Source of the DNA: Promerops cafer
Taxonomy: Eukaryota > Chordata > Aves > Passeriformes > Nectariniidae
Assembly: GCA_013398275.1 (NCBI GenBank)
Contig: VZSE01002186.1
Location: 6,429 to 70,428, forward strand
DNA: 64,000 bases
Direction of reading: 5' to 3'
The notes beneath the pieces are model-generated. The model made no database searches, was not told the DNA's origin, and saw only the letters and a program-made list of their open reading frames with translations. Within the stretch, counting starts at the first letter, position 1. Each line of letters opens with the position of its first letter. Positions 1 to 12,000 of this stretch are shown piece after piece. Position numbers and translations under genes: made by a program.

Positions 1-35
1 CCCTCCCACTGTCGGGAGGGGAGGGGAGGGGATGT
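1..35. repeat. G-rich hairpin / G-quadruplex-capable stretch
   Basis: Bases 1-7 (CCCTCCC) are the exact reverse complement of 14-20 (GGGAGGG), with a six-base loop. Bases 14-31 hold four runs of at least three G separated by single A bases, which fits the canonical G-quadruplex pattern. The stretch lies at the window edge, so its left extent is unknown. It could be the end of a longer simple repeat or of a GC-rich element lying to the left. Confidence 0.7.
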
Positions 36-3000
36 TGGCCTCCATCCCGTGCACTAAGGAGGCATAACTGTATCAACACCAGCTTGTAATTAAGTGTGTG
101 CTTCTATACACCCGAGGGGTACATTTAGAAGCATTCTTCGAGTGTGGGTATTGGAAAGTGACTCATCAGAAACAATATAAAAAATTAAAATCTGAATACT
201 GATCACCATTTTCTCTCACCTCACTGCCTTCCTAAAAGTAGGTTTTTAAAACCTTGTATATATAGTTATTCTAAGGATCGTGCTTCCAGTCCTTCCACCC
301 ACTCTATGCAGATTTACTTTTACAAGCTCTGGTTTAATAAATATATGCATAAAATTATTCACCTTCTTCCCTGCTCTGTTCCTCTTACCTGCAGATTTCT
401 CTGACAGCACTCCTTCATTTCTTTGTTAAAGTCATGTCATCCAGCATTCCAAATCATTGATTGTTTGAGTCTTCTAAAATTAAACTGTGTTAAGTTAGGT
501 TTGTCTTGGTTTGATTTGGTGTGGTTTTCTTTTCTGAACCCTCCCAGATTCCATGTCTCCTATTAGAGAATATTACTGGTCTCAGTCCACAGCCTGGCTG
601 AATCAGAAAACTCAGCACAGAAAACCAACCACGCAAGATGTCAAAAGTCTCAGCTTGAAAGAAAAACAGCAGCACCAACCTTTGATTTTCAGGTGCCACA
701 TCTTCCTGCTCACTGACATATTCTGATTAAAGGCTTACGAGTATAAACCCAGAATGACTTCATTGACTCTGGCAGAATAACTTCAAATTTACACAGCTGA
801 AATCAAGATCTCAATCCAATTCTTATTTTGTAGAAGATAGCTCGATCTATAGCTTTGCCTAGATAGAAGTAGAATGTATGAGCACAAAACTAAAAAACAA
901 ACAAGAATAACCCCAGGAAGTAAAACACTTTGGAGCCTGTACCACTCTTGTGTAGTTCTATTTCACAGCATCAGGGATGAATTTGTCCCTTTTTGTTGGC
1001 TGCAGTAACTCCCGGTGTTATTTTACATTGCTACATTTCTTGTTTTGTTTTCGTTCATGCCAACAAGACCATGAGTAGGCGTCATATAAGATAAATCTCA
1101 CTAATTTTAAAAAAGAAAACTAGTGAACAGGAGGTGATAAATGCTGTGCTGCCTACTCAGGTTCTGTCACATAAGATGTGACTTCTTTATTTTAATTATA
1201 TTTTCTGCCAACTCACAAAAGCCAGCAATTTCTACTGTATGTGATCCTACCTTTTGCTATGAAATTATTCTGCATAGCCAATTGCAAAAAAATCTACTAA
1301 AAAAATCCTATTTTTTTTTCCATATTCATTTTATGGCTGCTTCCTGATGTTCTATAGAAATTGTCTCTTCAGGAAATGTTAAAACATAAATAACAGCTTG
1401 TTCATTGCAAAATGACTCAGACTGCACACAGAATTAATTCTTTTTTCAAGCATTAGTAAAACACATAGGGAGCCTAAAAGATCATCTGCATTTTAGATAT
1501 GGTTTTGCTACTGCAGGCCCTCAGCTAACTAGTTTTGATTAAAAATTCTACTTGATTTAAAAAATTGAAAGCTAAAGAGCCGTGGTATCTAGAATGTACT
1601 AACAGTAACTCCTTATCTGTTTGCATTGCAGGTAAGAATTCTTGTCATCCTAGAAGGTGAATTAAATTCAGCTTCAAGCAACAGCAGCTGTTTGATCAAC
1701 TGCTGACATCAGCAGATGCTTTGAGCAGAAGGGCCACCTCTCACAGACCTGTGCTGAGCAATGCCTGCAGCTGAAACAGCAGCATGTGTACATGGACCAC
1801 AGACACAGGGATGAAATCCCACATTTCACCAAAATAAAATTCACTTTCAAATGGGAATAGTTAATAAAACAAACAGAAACAAACCCACTTGTTAAACTAG
1901 ATGAAACCAAAGCCTGAAGAGAGTGAACCAAGACTCATGTGTAAGGATTAAGTCCTGGAGGAGTTGTTAACACAAGGTTCACACCAGATTTAGTGCTTCT
2001 GTGAGTGAAGGAGGTGGAACTGTGGCTTTGACTAATTTTATTTGAAGTAACATATCTTAAGGATTATTTTCAGTGACAGAGTGAGAAGCAATGAAAGAAA
2101 TTGTTTATTATTATTATAATAAACTGGAAATCAAAAGCTGGAATGAGAGAATGGATTTTAGGACAGAACCTAATCTAACCAGGAGTAGAAAAAGAAAGAA
2201 CAGCACAGGAAGGTCAGATAGCTTAATCACACACTTGGGGGGCCATGAGATAGCTGAATTATGCTGCAGACAACTTCAGATCCAAGCTTGGGTAGTTCAA
2301 CTAAATCAAAACAGATCAGATCATAGCCTGAATGCAAAACCACATTTCTGAAGTAATCAGTGTTGTGATTTTTGTACTATAACTGTCCAGCCAGATTGGT
2401 AGTATTTCCAATAGTCATGGTAGTCATTGTAGTAATCATACATCAACCTTCAACCAAAGAAGAACATAACTGCCTTTTCATTTGACCCTTTATATTTCAT
2501 TAATCACAGTGTCCTTATTATGCAGAAAATTAGATAGAATTAGAGATTGAGCAAAGAATTGAATTACATCTCAAATAAAAATATAGATTCCCGAATAGTT
2601 TATCCTTGTCAAATGAAACAACCAGCAATTCAGTGATTCTCCTCTGTGATCGGCCTTCTAGGGACTCTTCGCTCAAGGATAAATGAAGTTCTCCACCCTT
2701 TAAGTGCCTGGAGCACTTCTCTGTAGAAATACTGATCAATTCAAACTCCAGCTCTGCATAGTAAGGAAGCTAAGGATCTTCAAAACCATAACCTGGCTTG
2801 GTTTCCTGGATCCATCTCTACTGCTAGATCTAGCAGAGCGCTACTTGTACACTCGCACAAGCAAGTATAACTCAGTAAAAAATTGCTAAGAAACCTCAGC
2901 ATTTTTTCTTGACAGATCAAGTCTCTGTATGGGGAGCAGGGGGGAAGCACCTGCTCTACGTGACTATAAAGTGAAGCCTTTCTCCTTCCTTTAGGAAAAA

Positions 3001-3540
3001 AATGTAATGGAACATCACTTACCTCACAGGATTCTTTAATTAATGTTTGATTAAATTTAGAACTGACATTTTTATGTCCTTCTTTACATTTGTAACTTTT
3101 GAATTTATCAGTATATCACCCATATTATCTATGTGAAATCCATATTTGTTTACAGTACAACATGTAAGCCTTAAACAATATTTTGTATTTCTCTGAAGAA
3201 AACTTCCATTTACTATGGATTTATGCAAAGTTTTTTCTAAGTATAAATAAATCTTCCTGGCCTGCAAGTTCTCTGTTTGTGTGAGACAAATGTCGGGCCT
3301 ATGCATAATTGTGAGCCATTGCGCAGATATACCTCCTCACCAGAGGGGATCTGGTTTCTTTGTCCCCCAAGAATCTTGCATTTGGGAACATACAGAGTCC
3401 TTATTTTCCCCATCTCTGTTTGGATTTGGAGGCCTTTCCTCCCCTCTTTGGCTCACTGTGTGGCAAGGGGGGCTGGGGGAATTTCCCTGACTTTACACTC
3501 AGGAGTCTCGGGCTCACAGTTCTACACTACTGTGAACAAG
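36..3540. other. AT-rich non-coding DNA, no gene seen
   Basis: Only short chance reading frames (under 95 codons) occur, with no recognisable domain, and none sits in a convincing gene context. No LTR, LINE tail or tandem array was recognised. The one notable site is the juxtaposed splice acceptor/donor at 1597-1637, listed separately. A pyrimidine-rich acceptor-like tract ends in CAG at about 395 on the plus strand, but no matching donor or long open frame follows it. Confidence 0.6.
1597..1637 (+). promoter_or_regulatory. Candidate recursive splice site (branch point, acceptor and donor juxtaposed)
   Basis: TACTAAC, the textbook branch-point sequence, lies at 1597-1603. It is followed by a pyrimidine-leaning stretch, CAG at 1629-1631 and immediately GTAAGA at 1632-1637. 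The branch adenosine (1602) is 29 bases from the acceptor G. A complete 3' splice site abutting a 5' splice site is the hallmark of recursive splice sites known from long introns in flies and vertebrates. Its use would require a plus-strand gene whose intron spans this point, which the window does not prove. The alternative is chance occurrence. Confidence 0.3.
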
Positions 3541-3616
3541 ATGGTGATGGGTTAATGGTTGGAGATTATGACCTTAGAGGTCTTTTTCTACCCTAATGGA
3601 TTCTATTATTCTTCAC
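3541..3616 (+). mobile_element. CR1 LINE 3' tail fragment
   Basis: The stretch follows the usual end of avian CR1 elements: a GGTTGG-A-GAT-ATGACCTTAGAGGTC core at about 3557-3582, a degenerate CCAACC-like part, then GATTCTATTATTCTTC, a decayed form of the terminal octamer repeat. The 3' end at about 3616 puts the element on the plus strand. Only the last 75 or so bases are recognisable, and no ORF2 sequence remains. It is an old, 5'-truncated copy, as is typical of CR1. Several substitutions against the general pattern make the identification likely but not certain. Confidence 0.6.
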
Positions 3617-4729
3617 TATAAATGGCCTTTACGCAGTTCACAGTGCCACAATATTCTGCACTCCCTGTGTATCACATGGAATACTCTGCATGCACATCTT
3701 ATCACACAATCCCCCACTTCTTGTTCTCTGCAGGGGTTCCTCCTGAAGCAATACCATGGATGACAGGTTTGCTATCAGAGAGCTTTGAGTACCCTTCATC
3801 ACTTTAAGAGGTTTATACACACTTTAACTGTACATAACTCTCATCTGCAGTAAGTCCTTGTTGAATGAACATGTCATCATTGCATGCAATGTGAATATAA
3901 CATTTACTTGGGGATCTGTAGAAGCTTCAGGAAGTCACTGTGAAGTTGAATCATATTTACTTTTATGTGCTAGGAAACCAGCACAATGCTTGGAAATGAA
4001 CCAAGAGTTCCAAGGTGGGGGAGACTGCCCTCAGTTGTGAAACTCCCCTCTCCCTGCAGGGAAGGTCTGATGAGGCACTATTGGCTTAACTGTGCTGTGA
4101 GAGGCAGCTGAGGAGGCATCATAAATCATCAGGGACCCCTGAAGCACCCCCAGACCCATTCCTGAACCCTTCCACCAGAGCACCGCACATGATCCAGGGT
4201 CTGTTGCAAGGGACAGTGTAAAACTTCCCCCACACACAGGGGAGGTACCTGGGTGTTCCTCCCACCCAGCCTGAGTGTATTTTAACCCATCAGACTTTGT
4301 GTTTTGGGGGCCTCTTGAGGGGATGGATCAAGACAGATCAAGAACATCCCTTCAACCAGCAGCAACAATCAAGTCTCGTTGCAGATCCATGGGTGGTGAT
4401 TATGCATCTTTCTACTGTTATTCTTTCTTTTTCTTTCTTTTCCTTATACATTTTCTTAAGTAATATTTTGATGGTTTCATATTGATATATTACTATAGAT
4501 GTTAATAACCAAAAAGGCTACATACCTGCTTTCCATTGCAACCAAACTGTTCTAAAATAGACCCTACACAAAAAATATACATGTACATTTATATATTTAC
4601 AAACACCAATCATTAGGTGGTGTTTCACTCTAATCTGCCCCAAGGGATCCATTTACAAGAACCTGGGTTACTCTTACCTTCGTGGGGGTAGGTGATAACA
4701 CACAGTGTGTCAGAAAGTCTTCACTAAGT
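3617..4729. other. Non-coding DNA, no gene seen
   Basis: There is no recognised repeat or coding sequence. A somewhat more GC-rich patch at about 4010-4270 has no long open frame. Small CT-rich stretches occur around 4425-4445. Confidence 0.55.
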
Positions 4730-5113
4730 GCAGATCTCCTCTTTGCTCCCATTTATTTAGTGCATGACTCTGAAATGGCTTACTCCCCTCAAAAGTATTT
4801 GTAGGGTATAAAACCCAACTCTCCATACTTCCTAGAAGTCTTTATGGGAGAAAATCCTTTTATACAGAAGTATTAATTTCTTTTCACCTTGAAAAGCTTG
4901 ACTCTAGGAAACAGCTCTTCTGCAAGTCAGATCCTGGTTGCATTGCTGCTCTCAGGAGTCCAGCTTGGTAGCTCAGGCACTTTCTGCCTTATTTAAGGCA
5001 TAAGAACTACAGCCCAGTAGGCCATAGAGAACCAAAATGGCTTCTTTAACCTTAGTATCTCAAGCAATTTAGCAAATGATTAATGAGCAGCTCAGTCATC
5101 TCACCAGGGACCT
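4730..5113 (-). other. Candidate 3'-terminal exon (unproven)
   Basis: Read on the minus strand, a long pyrimidine tract (about 5138 down to 5116) ends in CCCCAG at 5114, a strong acceptor. From 5113 one frame is open for 19 codons (ending LLINHLLNCLRY) to a TAA at 5054-5052. About 300 bases further on is AATAAA (4757-4752), followed by a TG-rich stretch (about 4710-4700) like a downstream poly(A) element. The frame begins two bases into a codon, which matches the single trailing base of the exon-like segment at 6763-6831. No protein family is recognised. Cryptic exons are common in vertebrate DNA, so this is only a candidate. The poly(A) position is inferred, and the end at 4730 is approximate. 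Confidence 0.2.
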
Positions 5114-6762
5114 CTGGGGACAAGGAGGCGAAGGAGAGCAGACAGCTAGCTGGTAGGTTAGGTGGTATTGCTGCTCTCTAGAGGGAAACCTGTTCTATTC
5201 ATTAATTGAAGCCTTGGGCCCCTTGTCTACATCCATGGCATCATACACAGGATTTGAACAGTTCCACTATTGGGTTGATGTTACCTTCTCTCTTTATTTT
5301 TTTTCTCTCTCTAAGTTTGCAATCAAACAAAATTACCACAATCATAGAATTTGTTCAAAGGACAGGTTGGTCAGAAAATGGGAAAATATTGAAAGTTTAA
5401 ATCCTGGAACAACCATGCCTTTCCTCTCCAGTGGCAAAACCACCAAACTTAAAAGAGGCAAGGGAAAGATCTGACCCAGCACCCAAAACAAAACATCATT
5501 GCTGCCAGGTATGTAACTACATGCATTCTATAACCAGATCTTGCCCCAAGAAGAGCTGTGATGAGACTGATGATCTCATGATTTAACTTTTTGCAAAATC
5601 CATCTAGCATAGACAAAGCCTAGCGGTATAGAGCATGGGAAGTTCATTTCTGGCTCACCAGTAGTCAGGAAGACCACTATAAGCTACAAAACGTGCACCT
5701 TGGTAAATGAGATTTCTAGCTGGTGTATGTATCCTAGCTCCTTCTGTTCTACAGTCCTAGGTGTTAGTGAGGACTCTAACTGGACAAGTGAAGAAAATTC
5801 TCACATCAAATATTCCCCTGACTTTGTATAGCAAGACTCTTGGCCCTTGTCAGTGCTGCCTGCCTATGTTGTTTGTCTGGACTAAAATTAGAGGAGCAAA
5901 TGGAAGCAAGGTTCTGCTGAACTGTTGATTTTTCAGGGCAGAATAGAAGAGACAGTAAAGTGCATAGCACAAGAACTGCTCTGAAGCCAGCACCGCCATA
6001 TGATCGAAAATTATGTTGTGGAGATTTTTTTTTTTGCATTCTGAATAAGAAAAATCAAAATGTTAACATTGCACTAGGAAGATGTAAATTTATAATCAAC
6101 TCATTTAATTTCAAAGAAATTGACACATTTTTAAGAGATACAGAAATATTTTTGTGATTTCATTCTCTCTGTTCTGTAAAATAAATGTTTTTACCCCACA
6201 ACTCTTTAAATGAGTTTGCAATAATGTAGCAATATAGAGAGAGAGCAAGAATATTGAATAAGAACATTGAATATGTTGATATCCTAATTGGCATTCAGTA
6301 CAGAAAATGAGTCATTCTCAGTGATATGGCAACTGCTGCTTGGTTTACTTATTAACAGGTGGTACAGAACCAGTGGAATACAAGTCTGAAACTCGTAATT
6401 TATGGCTGGCAATTTTCTATTAATTCTTCTTGTATTGGTATTGATAAAAATACAAATAGAATTCCAAAAAATGCAGCAGGTAAGGCGTTTTAATTTTAGT
6501 TGAAATTACCAAGGCAATCAACACGCTTCAGTGAACACTCTGAGTCTGCAAGAGTCTTTTTTTTCAACAGAAATTATGTACAATTTATTACATGTTGTAT
6601 CTATCTTAGATAATGTCAAATTTCATGTTTAAAATATAAGGAACAATGGATTTACTCAAATTCCACATAATTTCTCTAGAATTTAGTGTTACAAAACTAA
6701 ACCCTCAGTCTGTACCAGGATATTTCAAAAAGACACTTCCTGCAAATGAGTCAAATACTTAC
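5114..6762. other. Non-coding DNA, no gene seen
   Basis: No repeat family or coding segment was recognised apart from the acceptor tract of the candidate exon at its left edge. If the candidate exons are real, this stretch is the intron between them. Confidence 0.5.
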
Positions 6763-6831
6763 CCTTTTTGAAGATAATGAGCAGGTCTTGAACTGTTTCT
6801 TGGGCCAGATGTCCCAGCTTTTCTGGAAGAC
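6763..6831 (-). other. Candidate internal exon, 69 bases (unproven)
   Basis: On the minus strand an excellent acceptor (T-rich tract, then CCCTAACTAG, AG at 6833-6832) is followed by 69 bases and a consensus donor (AGG then GTAAGT, GT at 6762-6761). The frame starting after two bases is fully open and reads LPEKLGHLAQETVQDLL and onward to FKK, an amphipathic helix-like composition. In that frame the exon is symmetric (begins and ends after the first base of a codon). It would join in frame to the candidate terminal exon at 5113. I cannot assign it to any family. A second frame is also open, so open reading alone is weak evidence. Confidence 0.25.
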
Positions 6832-8257
6832 CTAGTTAGGGAAAAAAATCATATGACTAGGAAAGTATATAGATATTTGGACATATATGCCTACCAGACT
6901 TTGGTATGAATACTAACATCAATAAAGTCAATAAGGACTTACTTGATCATCATTCACATTGTTAACCACTCTACTGTTCTCATCCCTCTGTCTATTCTTT
7001 CTACTTTCTTCTCTATTTAACATCATTATACTGTGGACTTGTAGCACATACCTGAAAGTTTTTTCCAAGACTGCTTCTTGTGTTTCTTTCTACTTCCAAT
7101 TTACCTATCTGCTTATAAATTCTCATATTGGTAAGTGTTAAACAGGCTCAAACTTACTATATGGGGTCAGATTCTCTTTGATGGCATTTCATTTCCCAGC
7201 CCAACTGAAAATATTGTTTCTAATAAAAATATAGATAGAATATTGTTTAAAAGAAGTCACTGTGAGTGCAATTTTTTTCTATACCATTTTTATGACCCAA
7301 CTACCACTGTATGGCTGGGTTTGGGGTTTGTTAAATTATCTTAAATGTAAGGAAGCAATAGGAAACTTCAACTGAATTTGCTGGTAACTAGAAGAATGTC
7401 ACTAAAAGCCGTCCAAGTCTTATTTCAAATCTTTTTCAAGGTGATTTATACCTAATTCTTCTTCAAATGATCCATCTAGGATTTCTCAGTTTCTTTTCTG
7501 TCTGCCATTTCTAAAGATTCTTTAGCAAGAAAATTTTCAAAAATAACATTTTCTTTCTATCATGAGAGTCTTCCTTTAAAAAGTAGTCAGTAGTTTTGTA
7601 GTGCAACTGGGACTTGGAAACAACAGTCCTATGGCTGCTCCTTCCTGCTGCTCGCTGAGTGACTTTACACAAGTCTCAGCATGTTTCTATTACCTTAGCT
7701 ACTCCTTTTTGTCCTCCCCTGCTAAACTGTGCTGTCATTGTGGCAAGGACTGTGACATACAATCCATTTCTATGGTCCCTCACACAATGAGCACTTGATC
7801 ACAGCTGGGGTCTAGAGACACAGCATGGCAACACAAATAACAAAAGAGAACTTGAGTACAGGGGAGGAGCAGCAGGGCAAACTGTCGTCACATTCTTGGA
7901 TAACTTATTATCATTTCCTACAAGAAATACAATAGAAATTGACTTAAAGAATTGTCAGAATATCTTTATCTCAATTCCAGCTGGTACTTTCTAAGCACAG
8001 GTCTCTGCCTGATGTACTAAGGAATTTCTGGCTTCACCTGCAATGAGTTCACTGAGAGGAAATTAAGGGAAAGCAAGCTCTGAATTTGCATGAAAAAGAT
8101 CATTTCATCTAGATCACTATTTTACCTATGACAAGGAGGAATAGCTGAAAACCTGTCCTTAGGGATGTTTTTTGGACCTCTTAATGGTTGGGCTCAATTA
8201 CCTGAGGTCTTTTCAAACCATAGCAATCCTAAGATTATACGTTAATATTTCACTTAC
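6832..8257. other. Non-coding DNA, no gene seen
   Basis: AT-rich and without a recognised repeat. A weaker exon-like segment, open in one frame, lies at about 7158-7204 on the minus strand, but its donor lacks the usual G before GTAAGT. It would also create a stop if joined to 6831, so it is not annotated as an exon. Confidence 0.5.
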
Positions 8258-8304
8258 CTTGCCAAAGTCATTTGACAGTGTCAATGCAAACTGGAACAGA
8301 GCTA
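8258..8304 (-). other. Weak candidate exon (unproven)
   Basis: A consensus donor (CAAG then GTAAGTG, GT at 8257-8256) is preceded on the minus strand by one open frame reading ALFQFALTLSNDFGK. Two acceptors are possible, at 8306-8305 (exon of 47 bases) or 8292-8291 (33 bases), both downstream of a CTAAC branch-like motif. The frame ends in phase 0, which does not match the phase-1 start of the candidate at 6831. The two are therefore not consecutive coding exons. It may be a non-coding exon or chance. Confidence 0.15.
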
Positions 8305-8545
8305 CTGACAAATGTTAGTGGGGCCCCTTGCATGGGATTTCAGCTGCCCAAGTGGTCTCAAGAAGAGTAGGACTATGTACAAAAATACGCATGCATCAAG
8401 TTGGCAGCAAGGCAGAAGGTACCTGAAGCCATGCTGGCGTCATCAGTAACAGCAAGGGAGAAACTTCCTGTGGGGACTCATAGGTCCACCACTATCCCCA
8501 GGCCATGGACCCAATCTAGAGTTTAAGTTACAGAGTTTATGAGTA

Positions 8546-9010
8546 TGTTAATCTATGTACCTCAATTGGCCCGTTGGCCTGCCTATCCAAGTTCATTGTA
8601 ATATCCCTGGAAGGTTCTGTCAGTTCTGCTATATGGTTGGCCAAAATTTGCTGCATTGTCCTCCCCTTTTTCCTGATTGGTCCCTGGTTACCTCACCCTC
8701 AATTCTATTGGACTCTGGCCCACAGCTCCTCCCCTGGCCCCTCCCTATAAAAACCCGTGTACCCACAAATTTCCCGTGTTTGTCGCTGGACGCGTTGGCT
8801 CCTTCTCACCTTCGTGGACCCTCTCCTTAATAAACCCAGTTTGCCAGAGAGCACACAAAGATCCATTTCTCTCAGTTTGCCAGAGAGCTCGCAAAGGTCC
8901 ATTTCTCTCTCCACCTGCATTGTCAATCCTGCCGTGCGCTTTTACCAACGCTTGCTCATCGGGATTGAGCTCCTGTCCACCCAGGCAGTTAGGATGGGCT
9001 GATGCAACAA
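8546..9010 (+). mobile_element. Solo LTR, endogenous retrovirus (probably class I, gamma-like)
   Basis: The stretch shows a whole LTR promoter layout: several CCAAT/ATTGG motifs (8563-8710), a TATA box TATAAAAA at 8746-8753, a CpG-bearing R region and a poly(A) signal AATAAA at 8829-8834. A C/T-rich 3' part follows. TG at 8546 and CA near 9010 are plausible ends, but I could not see a target-site duplication, so both borders are approximate. No primer-binding site, gag, pol or env follows, so it is a solo LTR. It is less decayed than the other LTRs here. The 143-codon plus-strand reading frame over it is a by-product. Class I is inferred from layout, not from alignment. Confidence 0.75.
8837..8908 (+). 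repeat. 36-base tandem duplication inside the LTR
   Basis: Two adjacent 36-base copies (8837-8872 and 8873-8908), each beginning CAGTTTGCCAGAGAGC, differ at only about three positions. They lie directly after the AATAAA of the LTR, in the R/U5 part. Confidence 0.9.
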
Positions 9011-12000
9011 CTTCCCGTGATTACTGCTTTTTTAGGACTTACAAGATATTATGTACCTGTAGATCATGTGAAACCTTACAAGATACAGGTGTTTTAGTGT
9101 ATATCTGATCCTGTTTATGGAACAGACACTCCTAGCTCACAGCATGCCTAAAATATGATGAATGCAAAGCTTTTTCCTTCTAATTTTTATTTAAATTATT
9201 TTTCAAACTCATTGCAAGACATTAAGTTTACACAGATTTCAAGATCAATTTCACCTGAAGTGAGAGGACTGATGTGACCAGTAGGACCCACAGCTACAAC
9301 ACCACTGGTAGTATGTCCTTTTATATTATTTGAGTTGTCTTTTGACACATTTAGGTAATACATGTGCGGAATGCTACATATATGAAGCAGTGAACCCTCT
9401 GTTACAGTTATTGTGCTCCAGTATATTAAAAAAAAATGTTTTACGAGCTTTGTAATGAAACAGATTTGGAAATAATCGCTTTCTCTTGTCACTCCTTGCA
9501 TTATTAGAAATGCATCAAGTCCCATATTTTTTTCTGCAAGTGAGTCACGTAAGCCATTTCTAAGTGCTGTAAAGTGTCAGGAGAACAGCACCACCACAAC
9601 AGACGTGATATAAAAAACAGTTAACCAGCTTTTCTGATGTGAACCCAAGATTCATGTGCAGTGAAGTACGTGTGCTTCAACATTTCTATTTCTGCACAAA
9701 ACTATAGCAGTTTTGCACCCACGAGTATTTTAGCTTCATGAACCACAGGAGGCTTACTTATACAATTATAGATTCACATGTGAATGCATTTTCCACCAAA
9801 ACCAGAATCTATTTTGTTATAATTTGACTGCATAAACCACAATAATATTTTTCTGAGCTGAAAGTAAAGGCTTTTCTCAGAAATCCACAGTTGTCTTTCA
9901 AACTTTCCTCCATTATACACAAGTATGGTATCAAGTAAGAGCGTGGAACAGTGCATCAGTGATTCACGTATCAGTGTTTCTCTGCAACTGTAAAGAGATA
10001 AATATTTGCTTAAGAAACTCATACTATAGTTTTCCTAGCTGAAAGAATCATCTAAACCTAAGAAAATATAAATGAGTTTGCCTAGAGATAAGGCTTCTAA
10101 TTTTATTGGCCGTATATATGGAAAACAGCACAGCAACCCTGATAGTCACTAAATTTCAGGCCTTGCTTGTGATGCAGTGATCACGAGCAACTTCATTTCA
10201 CACCTTTAGGTAATTGTGGTGCACTTAAAATATTTTTAAAACATTTCCGTATGTGTAACTGTTGGTAAACATATTTTTATTGAGAGGTCTCCCTTAAATT
10301 GAAAAGGATCAGCAACTTATTTTCATTTAATTGACAGTAAGATATCAGTGGCTTTAGATACGCAATGGAAGCTCTCCAATAATAAGACCTTTTAAAATAA
10401 GCTTTAGCAATCTGGAAAGAACAAGCTGAATCTGTCAGCGTGCAAGCCTGTACTGCTCCAACTGTATTCTGTCCTATCTTAATACTCAGCTAGAATCCAG
10501 ATTGCAAAGAAGGGATGAACATCCCATCTGTGAAAGAAAAAGCCTCCCAGAGGCCTGGCCTTTCTTCTTCTCCCCTTGGTGGAAGGGAAACGGCTCCTCT
10601 GTGTCTCCTGGGCCTTGCATGCAGCCCAGCGGAGGTATTGCTGCCTGCATTCCTTCATGAGAAGGTGTGGGAGTTGGAAGACCATTTCCTCCTGAGGGCA
10701 TGCGCACCATGTCCTCCCCACAAGCATATTTCTCTGCATATGGATACATATGGTCTCTCTAGCGTAATTCTCTCTCCCTCTGAACATGGTGCTTAAATAA
10801 GCAAAGCTACCTTGAGAGCTCCCTTTAAAGAAAGCAAACACACATTTTTGTGATGGAGCCCATAATTTTAATGGTTGTTCAGATGGGAGAATGGAATTCA
10901 GTTTATCAACACCAAAGAATGGAGCTTCCACCTATTGCACATTTCTTTCCCTCACTGCCCAAATGAAATTCACACCTGTTACCACAAAGAAGGGAAAAGG
11001 CACATGAGAGACAGAGACCAAACAGTACCTACTCCTCCCAGAGATGGTTCTGACTCTTTGTCAGCCAAGGAATCCATTTCTCTCACAAGGCCTGGAGATG
11101 TTTCCTGCCCACAATCCTGTTGCACCTTGGAGAAAAGCCACCAGGGACATCAGTTTCTCCTTCTCTGGCCACCTCTTCCATACAACCCTCCTGCCCAGGT
11201 TTCCAGGAGGAACAAGGACCCAGCTCATGAAGTCAGGCCACTGATCTGGACAGCAGAAGCCCCAGCACTGCTCATATCTTGCCAGCACTGATCTCCCTGA
11301 CCGAGCACTGCCTGCTGCTCTCCTCTGAGCCATGGTGGGCTTCCTTTTTCAACAAAACTTGGGTTTAAGGTTATCTGTTCTAAGCTGGCCAGTGAATCCA
11401 AACTGTATAAGCTACAAACCAGTCAGAACATCTGGTTTGATTCCCAGGGACTAGCTACAAGGAGTGACAGTTATACAGTTTTATGCATAACATGTAAAAC
11501 CATAAAAATTATACCTTATAACCTAAAAAGAGGTATTAGAAGATATATCTCTAGGTAGCAATGACAGTTAGAATATTCTAATTTTGCATTTTTGACAGTT
11601 TAAAAAAGTTCAGCAGTTCCTTGCTGAAATCAGAATGAACTAATTTAAATTTAATAGGAGCAATGACAGGAAGTTAATATATTGGATTTTCTGGTTTGGA
11701 AATGCAATCTTTGAGTGTATCACCTAAAATATCTCTCATGAATTAGAGTAACTATGCAACAAACAGCTAAAAACAAAGCCTGACTTAGTCACCAAGCCAC
11801 ATCTTTTCAGCAGCCAGGGAAAGGCTTCTCTAAATTTGTCTTTTATGTACATTTCAATGAAAGTTAGACACCCACTTGCCAGTATGTGTGCAAGAGGAGG
11901 TGACAGCAGCAAAGGTAACATCAAATCAGCAATACTGTGAACCGTCATAAACCCTATGAGTTCCGTCACATTAATACCAGGTGGAATAGGGACTAATCCA

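Noticed and set aside
7158..7204. Minus-strand exon between the candidates at 8258 and 6831
   Set aside because: Donor lacks the preceding G, and joining it to 6831 creates a stop codon.
10479..11291. Reading frames of 150 and 138 codons as a possible gene
   Set aside because: They overlap on opposite strands in a slightly GC-richer patch. No domain, no conserved motif, no splice or promoter context.
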